From positions 1 to 5,427 of the forward strand of contig DJEQ01000003.1 in assembly GCA_002431355.1 (NCBI GenBank): 5,427 bases of DNA. The letters run 5' to 3'. This document shows, piece after piece, positions 5,420 to 5,427 of the stretch. The notes below the pieces were generated by a model. That model was not told the origin of the DNA and made no database searches. It saw only the letters and a program-made list of their open reading frames with translations. This DNA is from Oribacterium sp. UBA5894. Its GTDB lineage: Bacteria; Bacillota; Clostridia; Lachnospirales; Lachnospiraceae. Numbering within the stretch: the stretch's first letter is position 1; each line of letters begins with the position of its first letter. Both the position numbers and the translations under genes were made by a program.

Positions 5420-5427
5420 CTTCTTGA

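Overview
The window looks like the front part of a type IV pilus (T4P) operon from a Gram-positive anaerobe, probably a member of the Clostridia (Lachnospiraceae-like). This placement is an inference. It rests on strong AGGAGG-type ribosome binding sites, tight gene packing, mid-range GC content, and a pilD-pilM-pilN-pilO set with no pilP or pilQ in the stretch covered, as expected for a cell without an outer membrane. The style of the pilin-like N-termini also fits. Every credible gene lies on the minus strand and is transcribed right to left. No RNA genes, mobile elements or CRISPR arrays were seen.

Layout in the direction of transcription. At 5427-5396 a GGAAGC/GCTTCC hairpin followed by four Ts probably ends an upstream unit. 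An extended -10 promoter (TGCTATAAT) at 5401-5373 follows immediately and drives a leader of about 100 nt. Next come pilD, the prepilin peptidase/methylase (5265-4306), which has an unusual ~60-residue insert; a possible 53-codon small ORF (4301-4140) filling the gap; pilM, an actin-like cytoplasmic ATPase (4143-3100); pilN (3112-2054, GTG start), with a long Ala/Gln/Ser tail; and pilO (2043-1306). After a 186-nt gap holding a near-perfect 15-bp direct repeat come a large pilin-like protein without the usual Glu+5 (1119-112) and a second pilin-like gene with Glu+5 that runs off the left edge (128-1).

How they work together, by family knowledge: PilM in the cytoplasm binds the N-terminal INL motif of PilN. 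PilN and PilO pair through membrane-anchored coiled coils and ferredoxin-like domains to form the alignment subcomplex around the assembly platform. PilD cleaves and N-methylates the pilins encoded downstream. The motor ATPases (PilB/PilT), the platform protein PilC and the major pilin are not in the window.

The components are known families rather than a new system. The most unusual details are the PilD insert, pilD's lack of a Shine-Dalgarno sequence combined with an overlapping leader ORF, the small ORF fitted between pilD and pilM, the pilin-like N-termini, and the internal duplication in the large pilin-like protein.
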